This document shows, in pieces, positions 15,777-50,137 of a stretch of 64,000 bases of DNA. The notes under the pieces were generated by a model, which saw only the letters and a list, made by a program, of their open reading frames with translations, did not search any database and was not told the DNA's origin. Each line of letters begins with the position of its first letter. Within the stretch, counting starts at the first letter, position 1. Position numbers and translations under genes: made by a program. Origin of the DNA: Ascaris suum (taxonomy: Eukaryota > Nematoda > Chromadorea > Rhabditida > Ascarididae). The stretch lies in the NCBI GenBank assembly GCA_013433145.1, contig CM024186.1, forward strand, positions 2,918,001-2,982,000, in the 5' to 3' direction.

Positions 15777-17936
15777 CCTAATACTCACATCATTTCTAAA
15801 GCATTAATAAATCGTTTCCACTCTCATTAGATGTTTGCAATTCAATTATTTCATTGCACTATTACATTGCTAATCACTAAAAATTGTCATATTTTACACT
15901 GAGAGATCTGATCTTTGGTTATAGAATTTTCCCATCAACAGTCTGCACTTTGCGCAAAGACATCGTTATATTGAAGCGAATATTGTTTATAAGTGTATTT
16001 AACAATAACACTTTAATACTCCTTTAGAAATTTATTATTTTACGTTATTATTTTATCATCTTTTTTGTATTATTTGGCAGAGTAAAGTCAAAAATTCCTC
16101 TAAATGACTTTCTCGCAAATAATGAAAACATATTTTCGTTTTCGCTATCGTTATCGTTGGTAAATATTTTATTAAATGCACATTTAACGGCTATATTTCT
16201 TCTTTATTTTTTCATCGTTCTTTTCGAATCCTTTTTTGCAACTGAATGCTATCATTTATCCAACCGATATAGAAACGTTTGCGCTTTGATAAATATTTCG
16301 TTGGAAAATTTGTTCAACGAATTTTTTTAAAAACAATTGAGAAAGTTGCAGCGATTTGCATAAAAGATATTGCGCGTCTTTCGTTTCCTCCATTTCGAAA
16401 ACGCAAATTTTTTCTTTCGATTCTCATTTTTATCCTTCATCATCGTGAGAGGATTAATGTTGAAATATGTTGAAATGATGATGTTGCATATCGATTTACG
16501 TTTTACGTTTCTCTTTCTTAATGGACATTAGTGCAGTTTAGCTCAACGTTTGTGTTTGTAGATGATCTCGAGAGAAGCTAAATCACTAAAGATTTTTATT
16601 TGCTAGCACTTCATTTAATAGAATGAAATAGATATATTTGATTTTTAAATGAATTACTAATATAGTCTATAAAATTTTCCTTTAGTTTATAAAGAGTAGT
16701 AAATATTTTCGAGCTTCTGCATTTACGATCTAATCTCATACTATCGCTTGTACGCTAAAAATTTTTCAAATGCTGCACATGATTGCTGATCCATTCTAAA
16801 TGCCGTTTCATACGGATTTCGTGATCATCGGTATGGTGATTTTGTTTGACTGAGCTCAAACTTCCGACCATAGGAATTCGCAAATTTTTCGAGCAACCGA
16901 AAGAACAATAATATTTTGCCATGCTCATTTTATGCCCTTTTGAAAAATTTTATTTGCACTGAACTTTATGCTACCAACATTTCTGTGCGTAAGTGTGTAT
17001 ATGTGTATGTTTATTTGTTTGTTGAGTAGTTTCAACGGCTAACCATCGAAACTAATATCACCAAATTTGTTGAGTGTGGCATATATAATAAGTTAAACTA
17101 CAGGGTTTTTTGTAGTGTGTGGGGAGGTGAGGGGAGACGGGAAGAAGTTGTAGTTATTCTTTAAATCAGTGATTAGAATGAAACTAGGCCTACGAAAAAT
17201 GCAGGAGACAAATTGGGTGGAATTTACTTATGCTTGGATAGGCAAGTTGTATCGACGAGGAATTTAGGCATAACGCCTTTTCCATAGACCTTAATTCATA
17301 GTTCCATAAATCCATAGACCGATGGTAAGTCACAAAGTAATAGAACGCAATGACGAATTTATTCACTGCTATTCACCATCAATTTTCTCAAGAGTCTTTC
17401 TTGTTGATCGATCGGCTTCGCAATGTTATATTAAAGTAACAAAAGTTTTGAATATATTATATACCGATCGAGTCCAAAAAAATTGCATTTTCATGAATGA
17501 TTTACTTAAGCGGTTGGATCACTTGATATATGAACGCATTATTCCGCTTATTTTATTATCCTCTAGTAATTAACATAATGAGACTAAAAGAGCAGAAATA
17601 CAGAAACGTATATCGTGTCAACTTCTATTTAATGCTTCTCCGCTTTCTAGCCTTGGACTTCTACTTCTCATTTATTGACGAAAAAAAGAATCTTATATTT
17701 CTTCCTCCCGAAAGATTGATCGATCGGCTTTTCTAGCATCATCGTTTTTCTAGCTGTAACGGAGACTTCCGCTTTGACTTTTGAAAAAAAAAAGTTTGTT
17801 AATAGATAAAACATAAAGGTTTAAAATATTTCCCATAGAAATTCCGATGAAAAAATATTATAGTCGAGAAAGTTGATCATCCACTTCAATTAAAAAATGG
17901 TTGCTTTGTGCAGCCAAATATTTTGAAAAAATTTTT

Positions 17937-18050
<114 letters not shown>

Positions 18051-20285
18051 CCATATTGAATATTCAGACTTCCTTTCTTCTTGTGAATAGTTAATCATGA
18101 ACAACGAATACTTTATCAGTAATTTAGGAGTTGGAGAGGTATAAAATAAGGAGAGGGATATAAACGAATAATGTCTAACATTTAGTTTAATTGAAAGAAT
18201 AAAAACTTTGTTGTATAAACTAAGTGTTTAGTTTAATACTTTTTAATATCATTTAATACGACATGGGAAAGAAAAACATAAGAATGGAAGTTAAATGTTT
18301 TCAATAAATTATGTCGATTATTTGCCCCTTTAACAGTGATAATTTTAATATGAGATAGAGGTTAGTATTTTGGAATTGAAATGAATGGATTATTAAAATA
18401 GACGATGCTATTATTCTGTAGAATTATCCATAAATTCGCATTCCTATTGCTATGCAAAGGTGTTTTTTTTTTCAAGTTTTATTTCGATTGTTTTTAACGG
18501 AAGTCATTGCCTTACTAGGACGTAAACACTTCAGCATTAATATGCAAATATTGATCAGCAATAATCCTTTAGTAACCAGCAATGCCTATATGAGTGCTGC
18601 AAAAATCTGGACACTGCCAAGAATATGTAAATGACATCTATCACTTCGTTTTTTTTCGGATCAAGCATTTGCTATAAATATAAAAATTCAAAGAAAACGT
18701 TGTTTCTTTTTGGGATTATCGATTACTTATTCAATGACACTTGAGCATTGATATATCTTTCTTCGATGATTGTATGAAAAGCACTTTTTTTTGCAAAGAA
18801 ATTTCCACACTTTTTTTCGCATTTTTTAATCGAAGAGAAATGAATTTCCATGAAAAAAAATCTAGTCGTAAAGGATATACAGAGAAAAGAGCGATTAGAG
18901 ATGGAAGATTATAGAGAATAACAATTTAGTAGGAGTGCATCAATACGTTTAGAATTGATCGCTTTGAATAGTGCGCTCGCATTATTCTAACAATTAGTAC
19001 CACTTTAATTGTTAGTTCCACTTTTGGGAGGCGGTTTTTTTGGCGTTATTTCCACTCAGGTTTCTCTAGTGCAGTGGGAAATCCCTCCAAAAGCAAATAA
19101 GACTTTGACAGCAGATTGAAGTTCGATTGCTTGAAGAATGAAATCTGAATTGAACCGAGTGAAATATTAATAGTACGAGCAAGAAATGGAGCCATTCTAT
19201 ATGTCGTCCTCGTGGAGCTCATAGATCGTCTAGGCTAATTATTATCTTCAATGGAAGTCAATTGAGCATTTCTCATATTTTAGCTGAAAACTCCATTTAC
19301 CTTTTCGATAGACTGAGTTGGAGATCTATAGAAGATTGATGAACAAAAACGGCTCACGAAGGTATCTGATTCATCGATTGGCCACTACAATGCCGAGAAA
19401 TACTTTAGGAAACGATTTTCGATTGCATATTTAAAAATTTGCATGTTTCCGAACTATCGTTATCTTCCAGCGAATAGTCATCGTGAAATGTGAGAAGGAA
19501 ATCACCCACCTGTACTTTCTTCAGGCAAACATCTAATGATTAGTGCTAGGTCCATCCCTTAATGTATGCGTCTATAGTTGAGAAGACAAGAGAGGAAGGT
19601 AGGTGATTTAATATTCTCTTCACTGTCTCACTAACATTAACCAATAATCAAACAATTAAGTGGTCTTGTCGTATTGAAAACTTAAGGAATATTAAACATT
19701 AAAACCCTCAAACGCTCTTTAGCAAAGGACCATGCGCGATTGGAGGATTCGGTTGATTCCGTGTAGGAACTGCAGAAACTACTCTAAAAGAATACAGAAA
19801 TGGCATATTCAACGTTCATTTGAGAGAAGCGAGCTAATTGTACAACCGTAAGCAGGAGAGAGGAAGAAACGGAGGGGAGGGGAGGGGGGGGGGTGGGTGG
19901 AGTCAGAAAGCGTCCAGTATCGTTATGCATGCACATCAACTCCACAGCATTATTTCATTGTATGAAATGATCGATTTATTTGCTTGAAGCGACGGATTGT
20001 GGATAACTGCTCAGAGGAATTTTTCTTTGGGTACACTGCAAATGTAAGAGCTTATGAATCGAAGCACTGTTTATAACATATATCTGTGCTAGACCTAGCA
20101 ATTTTCACCATTATCGATAGAAACAGCTTAAATAGAAATACTATCATAGGCACTAGATGGCAGGGGCCTTGTTATGGATATTGTTGACAGAGGTCTTACT
20201 GCATGGTCCTTCTACGACCTGTAACATGGATATCTTTATTATCTTAGTCTTGTCGTTTTTTAATGCATCGTTTCATAATGGTTAG

Positions 20286-20303
20286 TGCGCAGTCGACTGC
20301 GCA
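20286..20303. repeat. 18-bp perfect palindrome upstream of nlf-1
   Basis: tgcgcagtcgactgcgca reads the same on both strands. It lies about 650 bases upstream of the first visible nlf-1 exon. It could be a dimeric protein-binding site or chance. Confidence 0.8.
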
Positions 20304-20945
20304 TTGGCTCCGAACAGATTCGTTGGTTTCGTTCTATCCATTCACTCAGCAGGACGTTTTCATTAGGAAGATGGCAATGGAATAAGTCCCGACCCTCGTT
20401 CTAGTCGCCACAATAACGAATTTACTCCTCATTGTCTGTTAGACACGAGAGAAGCCTAAGCCTTGACCTTCACATGACCTTATGACCTCCTCGGAAGCGG
20501 AATTGGAAGCGATATGAAGAGATATTTATTTGTAATGAATGCCTTTTTGACTCAAGTAAAGTTCGACTAAAGTAATTTCCTTTTCTGAATACCTATTTTC
20601 ATTTCTGTACCATTTATGGTGAATTCTTCTTTGATGTCTACCATATCTGAAAGCTGAGGATTTTTGCATAGAATGGTCATGCTGCTGACTCGCATACCCG
20701 ACCAATGCCTTCAAATTTTCGCCGTGATAATCTTAACGGGGTTATTTGCAGGGAGGAGGGCGAGCTGACGGCGTTCGAAGTATACAATACTAATCGGGGT
20801 TGTAAACCATTGGCCAGTCGAACTCTGAAACGTATTGTTTGCTGGAATTGCCCGTGCATACCGTCACTAGACAAGGGCGTCAGAGTAGCAAAATCGTGTT
20901 GGCGTATAGGTTGTTACCGTATTATCGATCCGCTGGGTATTTCAG

Positions 20946-21122
20946 TCGCCGCCGTCGTCACCACACTCGTCGTCGTCGTCGTCGTACCAAATTGGTGCTG
21001 CACTTGTTGCGCACTTCACAATCCACCCAGGCGACGCTTCTCGCGGCGTCGAACGCGACGCAAGCCGCCACTTAGCCAACTTAAATGCGATAGCATGCAC
21101 AGGCGCGCGCCAGCGCGCCACA
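20946..21122 (+). other. nlf-1: 5' part of nlf-1 first visible exon (UTR or N-terminal coding)
   Basis: A canonical nematode 3' splice site (gtatttcag) ends at 20945. From there the reading frame of the 21123 ATG is open without a stop, rich in Ser/Pro at first (a run of TCG codons near 20967-20984). It may be coding, joined to an unseen upstream exon, or the leader of a spliced-leader mRNA. A second possible acceptor (ttatttgcag) ends at 20751. The region is markedly GC- and CpG-richer than its surroundings. Confidence 0.5.
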
Positions 21123-38270
<17,148 letters not shown>

Positions 38271-38754
38271 TTTCCATTTTTGAACTCGGTCGTTCATTCA
38301 ATTAGCGAGCATTCCGAGAGACGCATAGTTCATTGGCAGTGAGCAACGATGAATGTCCATGTCAAAAAGAACATAGGTATATCGTGTATTTTGTGGAAAG
38401 GGCTAGTTGAAAATTGAAATGGTGTATGAAGTCTGTTCGAATGAATTTCTTTCTTAAACATTCACAATTGCCCTTGTTTGAAAACAAATCCTAAACACTA
38501 AATTGTATCAGCCACAATTTTGGGCAGGAGTTAAAAGTAATAGAAATTGAGATGCATATTCTATATTCATATCCCAGTTTTTCATGTTTTCACCTATGCA
38601 AATGGAGCATCGCATCCTTAATCCAACTTGCTTTTTGGCACTTCTGCACAGGCGTTTTCTAAGTGGGATATTTTGAGCGAGTTTGATGGTTGAAGAAAGC
38701 GTAAGGGGAGAGAGGGGACAGGGGGCATGAGGGGAATAAGAGAACAAAAAAGAA

Positions 38755-38760
38755 AATAAA
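38755..38760 (+). terminator. Possible polyadenylation signal of nlf-1
   Basis: AATAAA about 485 bases beyond the nlf-1 stop codon. It is the first clear canonical hexamer I noticed downstream, but in DNA this AT-rich the match is weak evidence. Confidence 0.25.
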
Positions 38761-39180
38761 TCAATTCGGCGTATGGTATTTCCTCAGCAAATAAATCTCA
38801 TCATATTAAATTAGTGAGTGCATTACTTAGATATGCAGACAAAAGTTCATGAAGTGAAATTATTGTTCTAAATCGATCTATGCGTCATTTGGGATGTTCA
38901 ATTAGCAAAAATTTTGTGATTAGAATATGATGATGAGCAACAAATAATTTTTTTTCCTGGGCTAGAATCATCCTCATTCAATTTTATTTTCTGTTTTTTG
39001 AAAGGAAAATAACGAATTTAGTTTACGCAAATATATGACTGCTGATTGCCTTATCAGTATGATAGTTCAATTTATCAAAATCTTATCGAAATTATCGATT
39101 TATTGAGACAAATATCGATTTGGATTATATTAAATTAAATTCTAACTTAATCGATTGATCGTTTTATTGCATTTGAATAC

Positions 39181-39199
39181 CCCCCCCCCCCCCCCCCCC
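39181..39199. repeat. Poly-C run of 19
   Basis: Nineteen consecutive C in AT-rich intergenic DNA. Other G or C runs lie near 3588, 14246, 19880, 23645, 32383 and 61448; run lengths of this kind are often wrong in assemblies. Confidence 0.9.
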
Positions 39200-40213
39200 A
39201 GAAATAAAATTCATACTTACTTAGGAATCAACGATAATCGAATCGATATATGAGGCTGAAAAAAGAAACATTTATTATGAGTGAAAATATTCTTGAAAGG
39301 TCGTCGATACTATTTAACCAGAAATAATATATAAATCATTTCAACGAGTTTTGGATAAATTGTGAACTATATTTCAGAAATTTGCATAACAATACTCGTT
39401 GGTAGTAATTGCCGATATATTTCTGTGCAATTCAACGTTTCAATTTATTTGTTGTTTTTGCTATAAAATTATTCCTCTTCTTTTTGTTTACTCGCCCCAA
39501 AAATGAATACATGCAAATTGGCATAATTAATTTGTTTCCGAACGAAGTAAAGACTCATCGGCTTTTGGGCCCGAACGACTGCATAATCCTGCTTTAATTT
39601 CTGTTCAGGATTCAAACATTTTAAGTCACAATCTTCCCCTCCATCGTCCTTCTTTGAAAGAATCAGCTAAAGTCATTCACTTAGGGGAGGTAAAGTTAGA
39701 AGGACGATGTCAAGCGGAAGCCTGTGTAAGGGTTGTTTTTATTGGGTACTTGGGAGGTCGCTTTCTTGAACTAATTCGTTCTTTGTAAAAGAAATAAAAA
39801 ACATCAACGGCTTCTATCAACGATGCGATTAGGAGTCAGGTGAAGTTCCTCGTACTTAATGGAGACCAAAATTTGGGTATGACTGTTTGAGCAAGTAGGT
39901 TGTTTTCTGATGCATTTCGTTCTTATTGGTAATATCGGAGCCAAAGTTTGGGCTTAGGAAGAAGATGTGACGATATCTCGCGAATAGAACGACGAAGGAA
40001 ACAATCGTGTTTTTGAGACAATTAGCTCAAGCTTCATCAACTAGTTACATGATTAGACGAATTTAGAAGAATTTGACAATAAAATGCAGCCCCACAATTG
40101 CTCTCTCAAGGAAGATGGGGACGTTCATCTTTTTTCCCCCCTATCGTGCTTACGTCCTCGCTAGTGAACTAAATGTGAATCTTCGAAAAGAAATAAGAAC
40201 CAAATATTTCAAT

Positions 40214-40271
40214 AATTCTATTGTAGTTACAATAGAATTGTTGGAGTATTATAATTATAGTCGACTATAAT
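40214..40271. repeat. Two adjacent palindromes
   Basis: A 12-bp stem with a 2-base loop at 40214-40239 (aattctattgta and its complement) is followed 14 bases later by an 18-bp perfect palindrome at 40254-40271 (attatagtcgactataat). Intergenic. Confidence 0.8.
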
Positions 40272-40937
40272 CGTTGATCTCTAAAAAGATAAAATTCATC
40301 AAGTCTTCTAATCACTGCCAAAAAAACCCACCATCAAGTTCTCTATTAAATGGAAGTAAAACAAATTTTTTTTTAAAAGGCGGTCTTCGTGTTTTGTTGT
40401 CATCTAAATGAATGAGTGCTGCAGTCAATTGTCTTGCCGCATTAGTAGCTCTTCCCTCGTTTATGTTTACTATTTACTTATTGTTTATATCATTATAAAT
40501 GGGCATCAATTATGCTCTAAATTGTATCAGTGAATGTGTTCAGCAAAAAGTCTATATGAAGATGGTAATTGTTTATAAATTTTTAAAATATTTTTGAATT
40601 GTTGTTTTTTTTTCACTTCATAAAAACAAATGAAAAACATTCAATTAAAGAATGAAACTATTCTTTGGACAAATTTTTGCACAGCTTTCCCTTGTTTTCA
40701 AGGATTCTACGTAGGAAGTTCATTTAAATGGAGAGTCATTTGAAATTAAGACATGAGCTTTCCACATATTGCACAGATTTGATAGCATACAAAAATTTTC
40801 TTGTAAAATGTAAAGAAAAGATGCCACTTCGCAATGGTTTCTAGTCGATTCATTATCTATACAATAGATACACCTATATCACCTGCATGCTATGTAATCA
40901 TCCGTTTGTGCTTCTGAGCTGGTCAAATTGGTGCTCA

Positions 40938-41207
40938 TCAACTGAATTTTTTATCAATGGAAAACAAGAATAGAGTGAGAATCAAAGACTGAGGGTTGTT
41001 AAATGGAGAAAATATGAACGTCTTCCAGTCATGAGAATGCTTTTTTGGAGTAGTTGCTAGCGATACGATCACGGCAGTATCGGACTCGGCTATTAGCAAT
41101 TCCGCATTTCTACGAAATGAACTGCAACCATGCACAACAAACAAGGGAAATCGTTCCCTGAGAATGACTGATAGCATATGTATTTGAAGATGTAATGATT
41201 GAACCAT
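40938..41207 (-). CDS. Hypothetical minus-strand ORF
   Basis: Eighty-nine codons with a protein-like central part (RRNAELLIAESDTAVIVSLA, then TTPKKHSHDWKTF). It is the most coding-like stretch in the 38.3-44.6 kb interval but has no recognised domain and no clear flanking splice sites. Confidence 0.2.
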   Translation of the reverse strand: MVQSLHLQIHMLSVILRERFPLFVVHGCSSFRRNAELLIAESDTAVIVSLATTPKKHSHDWKTFIFSPFNNPQSLILTLFLFSIDKKFS

Positions 41208-42126
41208 GGATAACCCTACAGCTGAAGCTGCTCAAATAAGATAAATATTGCGACATCGTTTGAAAATGCAACAGCTCACGGCTGCTTTTGAGAAATATTT
41301 AAACTCTACAAGTTTGACTTCAGGGCAGAAGTTCCCTACTGAGATGGAGGGGAAAGGAGCTAAAGTGGGGTGGGGGCGAAGAGTTTTTGCAAAGTAAGGC
41401 ATTCGCCTCTCGTGGAAACTTCTGTTAGGTCAGTGGGGAGCATTATTTGATCACTGCTTAATCTTCGAAAAGCATTACTCTCTTCAGTGTTATCTGACTG
41501 ACTTCAATAAAACTTCCGCATTATTTGCCTAGAAAGTGGCAGTCAAAACGTCGGCATAGGCATAGGCGAAAGGAAAATCTGTTATTCTGAAAACCTCGAG
41601 AAAAAAGTTACAGTCTAATTTTAAATTATTGCTTATAGATGCTGCGGTTCCTTTGCAATAACTAAAGGAATGAGTTTAAAAAATTAGATTTCATCCATGA
41701 AAAGGTCTTAAATTGTAATCAGGAGATCGAGGATCTGTGGAAATTTATCTGATACAGGAATATCTTCAACGCCGTTCGGTTAATACCATAATCTCTTCGC
41801 CATTATCCACTCTCCGATTCACAGTTGCCTCTACGTTGAGGTAGTTAAAATCACATAATGACTATTGGAATATTGCAAATATAATTTGATAAATATTCAC
41901 TCAAAAACAAGATCGTATGGCAGGCAAAAAAATTCGATCATGATTTCCCGTATAATATCAGTTTTGAAATAAAGTGAGTTTTAAATGCCAGCAATTTTTG
42001 AACATTCAGCGATCATCGCTGTGGGATCGAGATGGTCCTTTGCAGTCCAACATGTTGCAAAGATTCTTGGAGGGCAAGAGGAATAGAAGTTACGGATAAA
42101 GGAGATTCAAGAGTTCCCACATATCC

Positions 42127-42318
42127 TTGACCCCGACTAGGAAGGAAATTCTTGATGTTGAAGTATATCAACTTTTTGAGATTCGCCTATTACCTAGCAA
42201 TATAGAGGCCCTGCCGTGGACCTATGACTTGAAGTTGCCATGCAGTGTGCCACAAAAGCTGTCCAAAGTAAGCGACGCAAACGGGCAATTCAGAGCATAT
42301 ATAGCAAGTACTGCATAA
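42127..42318 (+). CDS. Hypothetical plus-strand ORF
   Basis: Sixty-three codons reading TRKEILDVEVYQLFEIRLLP and on to SNIEALPWTYDLKLPCSVPQ with a stop at 42318. The composition is coding-like and GC is locally raised. A second short frame just upstream (about 42000-42128) is also protein-like. No family recognised. Confidence 0.22.
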   Translation: MTPTRKEILDVEVYQLFEIRLLPSNIEALPWTYDLKLPCSVPQKLSKVSDANGQFRAYIASTA

Positions 42319-44582
42319 ACGATCGAATGCTAATTATAAACAGCTTTTCAGAAAAAAATACATTCATATATCGTTGCAGTAAAGTGTTACTTTGTGAAGA
42401 AATTTTAAAATATGATATTTGTAAGTTGAATTACAATGTTCACTGAGTTGACAATGGTATAGTTGCCTTAAAAATGATTCTTAAGAAATTTCGTAGTCTA
42501 TTTTATACCAATTTCTCCAATAAGTTTTATGTGTTTCGTAAACGAATTTTACACCAATTTTTATAACTTCATTCAGAAGAAATAAAATATTTTATATTTT
42601 TTGTTCTATTTTATTTGCGTTTATGCTCAAATACATGATAGCTTTTATTTGTAGGATTTTTTTGTAATTTTGATAGAATATTTTATCTTTTACTATAGAT
42701 CTTATGATATCCTTTAAATCAATAGGTTTTACAATAGCTTTCATGGCGATAGGATATCTTGTATATTAATTGTAGCTTCTTTCACACTTAAATTTTAATG
42801 GAACACTAATTAGGACGCAATTTGATTGTTGGAAATTTCTGATGCCTTGTTGAAAATTAAGTGCTTAACGCACACGACATTCCTCATAGCAGTAGTTCTT
42901 TTCCTTTTCTCGAAATCGTCGAAATCGGATCACGCGCTTTTTCTACGGATGCAAATTTCTGCTATCTAAACTTTTAGTCATGTTTGTTTGGTGCATGTAT
43001 AAGCAACCTATATATAATAGACAATTTACTTTTTAGATAATTATTCATGTGTGGATGTATATGCCATCGCTGTGTCGGTATACGAATTAGTTAGTTAACT
43101 AAATAAATTCATTTGCGACACGAATTTAGAGGTTTCATTCGAAATATTGAAAAAAAAAATAAAATTTGCATAATAAGCTTGAGGTTTTTCAAAATTCCTT
43201 ATTTGTGAATGAGCTCGATAAAAAGATTATAAAAACGGCTGAATTGAGAGAAATGGATGAACATTTTTGTGATCAACTCAAACTCATTGAATTTTGCATG
43301 AATGATGTTGATTTTTGAAAGTAGATGTGAATAAAATGAGAAAATCGGTTATGATGTTTTTTGCGCTGTTATTAGCTCTCTTCAAGGAAACATCTTTGAT
43401 GTTTGAATATCGGGCCTAATTCAGCTTTTCGGCCAAGGAAAGCCTTAAGCAGCCAAACGTTGCCGCTATCGATTTCGCATGCGCGTTGTTTTGTGTGCGA
43501 AGCGTCTCCTCACTCAGCCGTATATGTGGAGGACAACGAACTCAGATATCGCATATGTTCATACATATTTACGCCATATTTATTGCAATTATTTTTTAAA
43601 TATTTTTATAAATGGATTTTCACTGTCAACCTATATGTGATAATATCACTTGAACGTGAACTCATAGCGCTTTGTTGTACGGCCCTTATTGGATGGTCCT
43701 TTAGTGGATGGTCAATGTTTGCGATATGAGACCCATTTCATCCTTCTGTGAATTTAAATGATAGAATTAAATTTGAAGAGAAAATTAAAGGAAATATAAG
43801 CTAATCGCCGAGGTAGAATCTACAACCGCATGCTTTCCTTCTAGCGGGTAGTGATCTTGTTGACGTGGTCCTTGTTCAAAGGCAAAACGTCACTTCAATC
43901 ACTGTTTGATTCTATCCATATCTATTTATTTATTTCCTTATTTATTCGCAGATTTATTCATTTGTTTGTTCATTTATTTATTAATTTATTATAACATTAC
44001 AAGGTGGAAAGACATACAAAAGTATGTGAGCGATTTTTGCATGCAATTTCTGGTGGTCATTTATTCTATATGGTCAGATTTCAAAGAAATTGCCAAATTT
44101 GAAATAAATGGTCAGATAATTATTTGCTCAAATGAAATATGCGGTCAAATTTCAATTCAATTCAAGTTTATAATAATATATTTATCGCTTTATTAACTAT
44201 GAAAATCCGCTTATACCGAAACGACATTCATATTTTCCATTGCAAATTATTAAGCAATATGCTTTGATAAAATATCTCAGCATTCACTAAACCAACAGAA
44301 TAATTGCTTGGTAGCTATCTTATGAAAGGAATGCAATGACTTCTTTGAATAATTGCCACAACATTGTTTTTTGAAGAAAAATATTTCAAATATTCAGAAT
44401 ATACATATATTTTTTGGAAACGTATTTAAAATATTCAGAGAGGAGAATTATGCATTCCTCTCCTGTCGGTCATTTTTTTATGATGGATAATTTTTTAAGG
44501 GATTGTCTTGTATCGGCCGTATGATGCGTTCTTATAGAGGAGATAAGCGTTGAAGCGATTTGAGGGTAGCGATGATATCATA

Positions 44583-49145
<4,563 letters not shown>

Positions 49146-49190
49146 TTTATTTAACGTGTTTTATTGGAACGAATTTAATTAAATTTATTC

Positions 49191-49196
49191 AATAAA
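49191..49196 (+). terminator. Likely polyadenylation signal of the K2P gene
   Basis: AATAAA lies 46 bases after the K2P stop codon at 49143-49145, a normal spacing for a nematode 3' UTR. It supports placing the terminal exon at 49016-49145. Confidence 0.6.
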
Positions 49197-49625
49197 CTTT
49201 AATGAGTATCATTTTGTTTGAAACATCAGTTTGTCACAATTCTCTTCAATTTGGAAATTTTGAAATTAATCGATTGCCTGAAGTCCGAGTCTTTTACGGA
49301 ATTTTTAGCCATTTTGGACATTCCCTTCAACATACACTATCAAAAGTTGAAGTGCTCATATGCTCGGCAAAAAAAGTAAGAACAAGCTTGGGTTTCAATT
49401 CCGACAAGCAGCTCACCCCTAAAATTGAGTGGTAATACCACTAGTAGAATGAACTGCATAATGTAGATAATGTAGACAACACATTTTCCATCATGATCAC
49501 AACTATATTTCCGTATGGATCATTCAAATGGTGCTGCCATTTAAGTCCGAGCAGCGTTCAATTCGAAAATAGCTGTAGGTGCTAAGATAATGCGCTAGCA
49601 ATAACAAACACACGATTAAATGCAC

Positions 49626-49710
49626 CTGTAAAGCGTCTTTTGTTTGGTTACATTTTAAAACGGCAACCTCTGTTGCTGTATAATATCTTTCAACCTTTGG
49701 GAAATCGTTA
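49626..49710 (-). CDS. Exon-like segment of an unassigned minus-strand gene
   Basis: On the minus strand an acceptor (ctattttag) at 49711 opens a frame of one base plus 28 codons (NDFPKVERYYTATEVAVLKC, then NQTKDALQ) that ends at cag|gtgcat. The amino-acid make-up is typical of coding sequence and the exon size (85 bases) is usual for nematodes. Family unknown. Its entry phase does not match the exit phase of the next segment upstream (50038-50137), so either an exon is missing between them or there is a one-base error. Confidence 0.42.
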
Positions 49711-50037
49711 CTAAAATAGAAGAAAGTCAATGGTATAATTTTGTTGTTGATGTCTGGAAATGCACTTAGCCGGTATTACTTGTAGACGTATATTTGTGGT
49801 GCCTATATGTTTCTAAATATATGTATATTCTATATTTAGGAATAATTCGACTGTATAAAGTAAGGTTTCGATTCTATTCAATAAAACAATTTTATTTAAT
49901 AAAACACTTTGCAAAACATCAATTTTGCAGTATCTGAAGTGTGTATTTGCTCTAATTTACTGAAAAATATGGGAAGGAAGAAAAGAGGGTTTACAGTGCT
50001 GGTTTAAAGAAATACAACCACTGGTATTTGCCTGTAC

Positions 50038-50137
50038 CTTAAGATAACATTCGAAGGATTTTGCATAAATAAGAGCACCATTGTTGCGCAGTTGCATTTC
50101 TGGGACGCATTGGTGATAACTTCTAGGCACGTCAATG
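50038..50137 (-). CDS. Exon-like segment of an unassigned minus-strand gene
   Basis: Minus-strand frame IDVPRSYHQCVPEMQLRNNG continuing to ALIYAKSFECYLK, bounded by a gcttag acceptor at 50138 and a donor aag|gtacag at 50038/50037. The frame also stays open past the donor to 49957 with more cysteines, so the exon may be longer. An ATG three codons upstream (50145) is an alternative start. No family recognised. Probably the same gene as the 49626-49710 segment. Confidence 0.42.

Larger units (their letters stand above)
38271..44582. other. Intergenic region between nlf-1 and the K2P gene
   Basis: Contains the nlf-1 3' flank, a poly-C run, two palindromes, an inverted repeat of 12 bases (catcgtccttct at 39643 and its complement at 39698), and three weakly coding-like patches (40938-41207, 42000-42318, 43400-43560). 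Nothing assignable. Confidence 0.55.

Noticed and set aside
19020..19100. cttttgggagg and ccctccaaaag as possible terminal inverted repeats of a small transposon
   Set aside because: The match is imperfect, the arms are only about 60 bases apart and no target-site duplication is visible.
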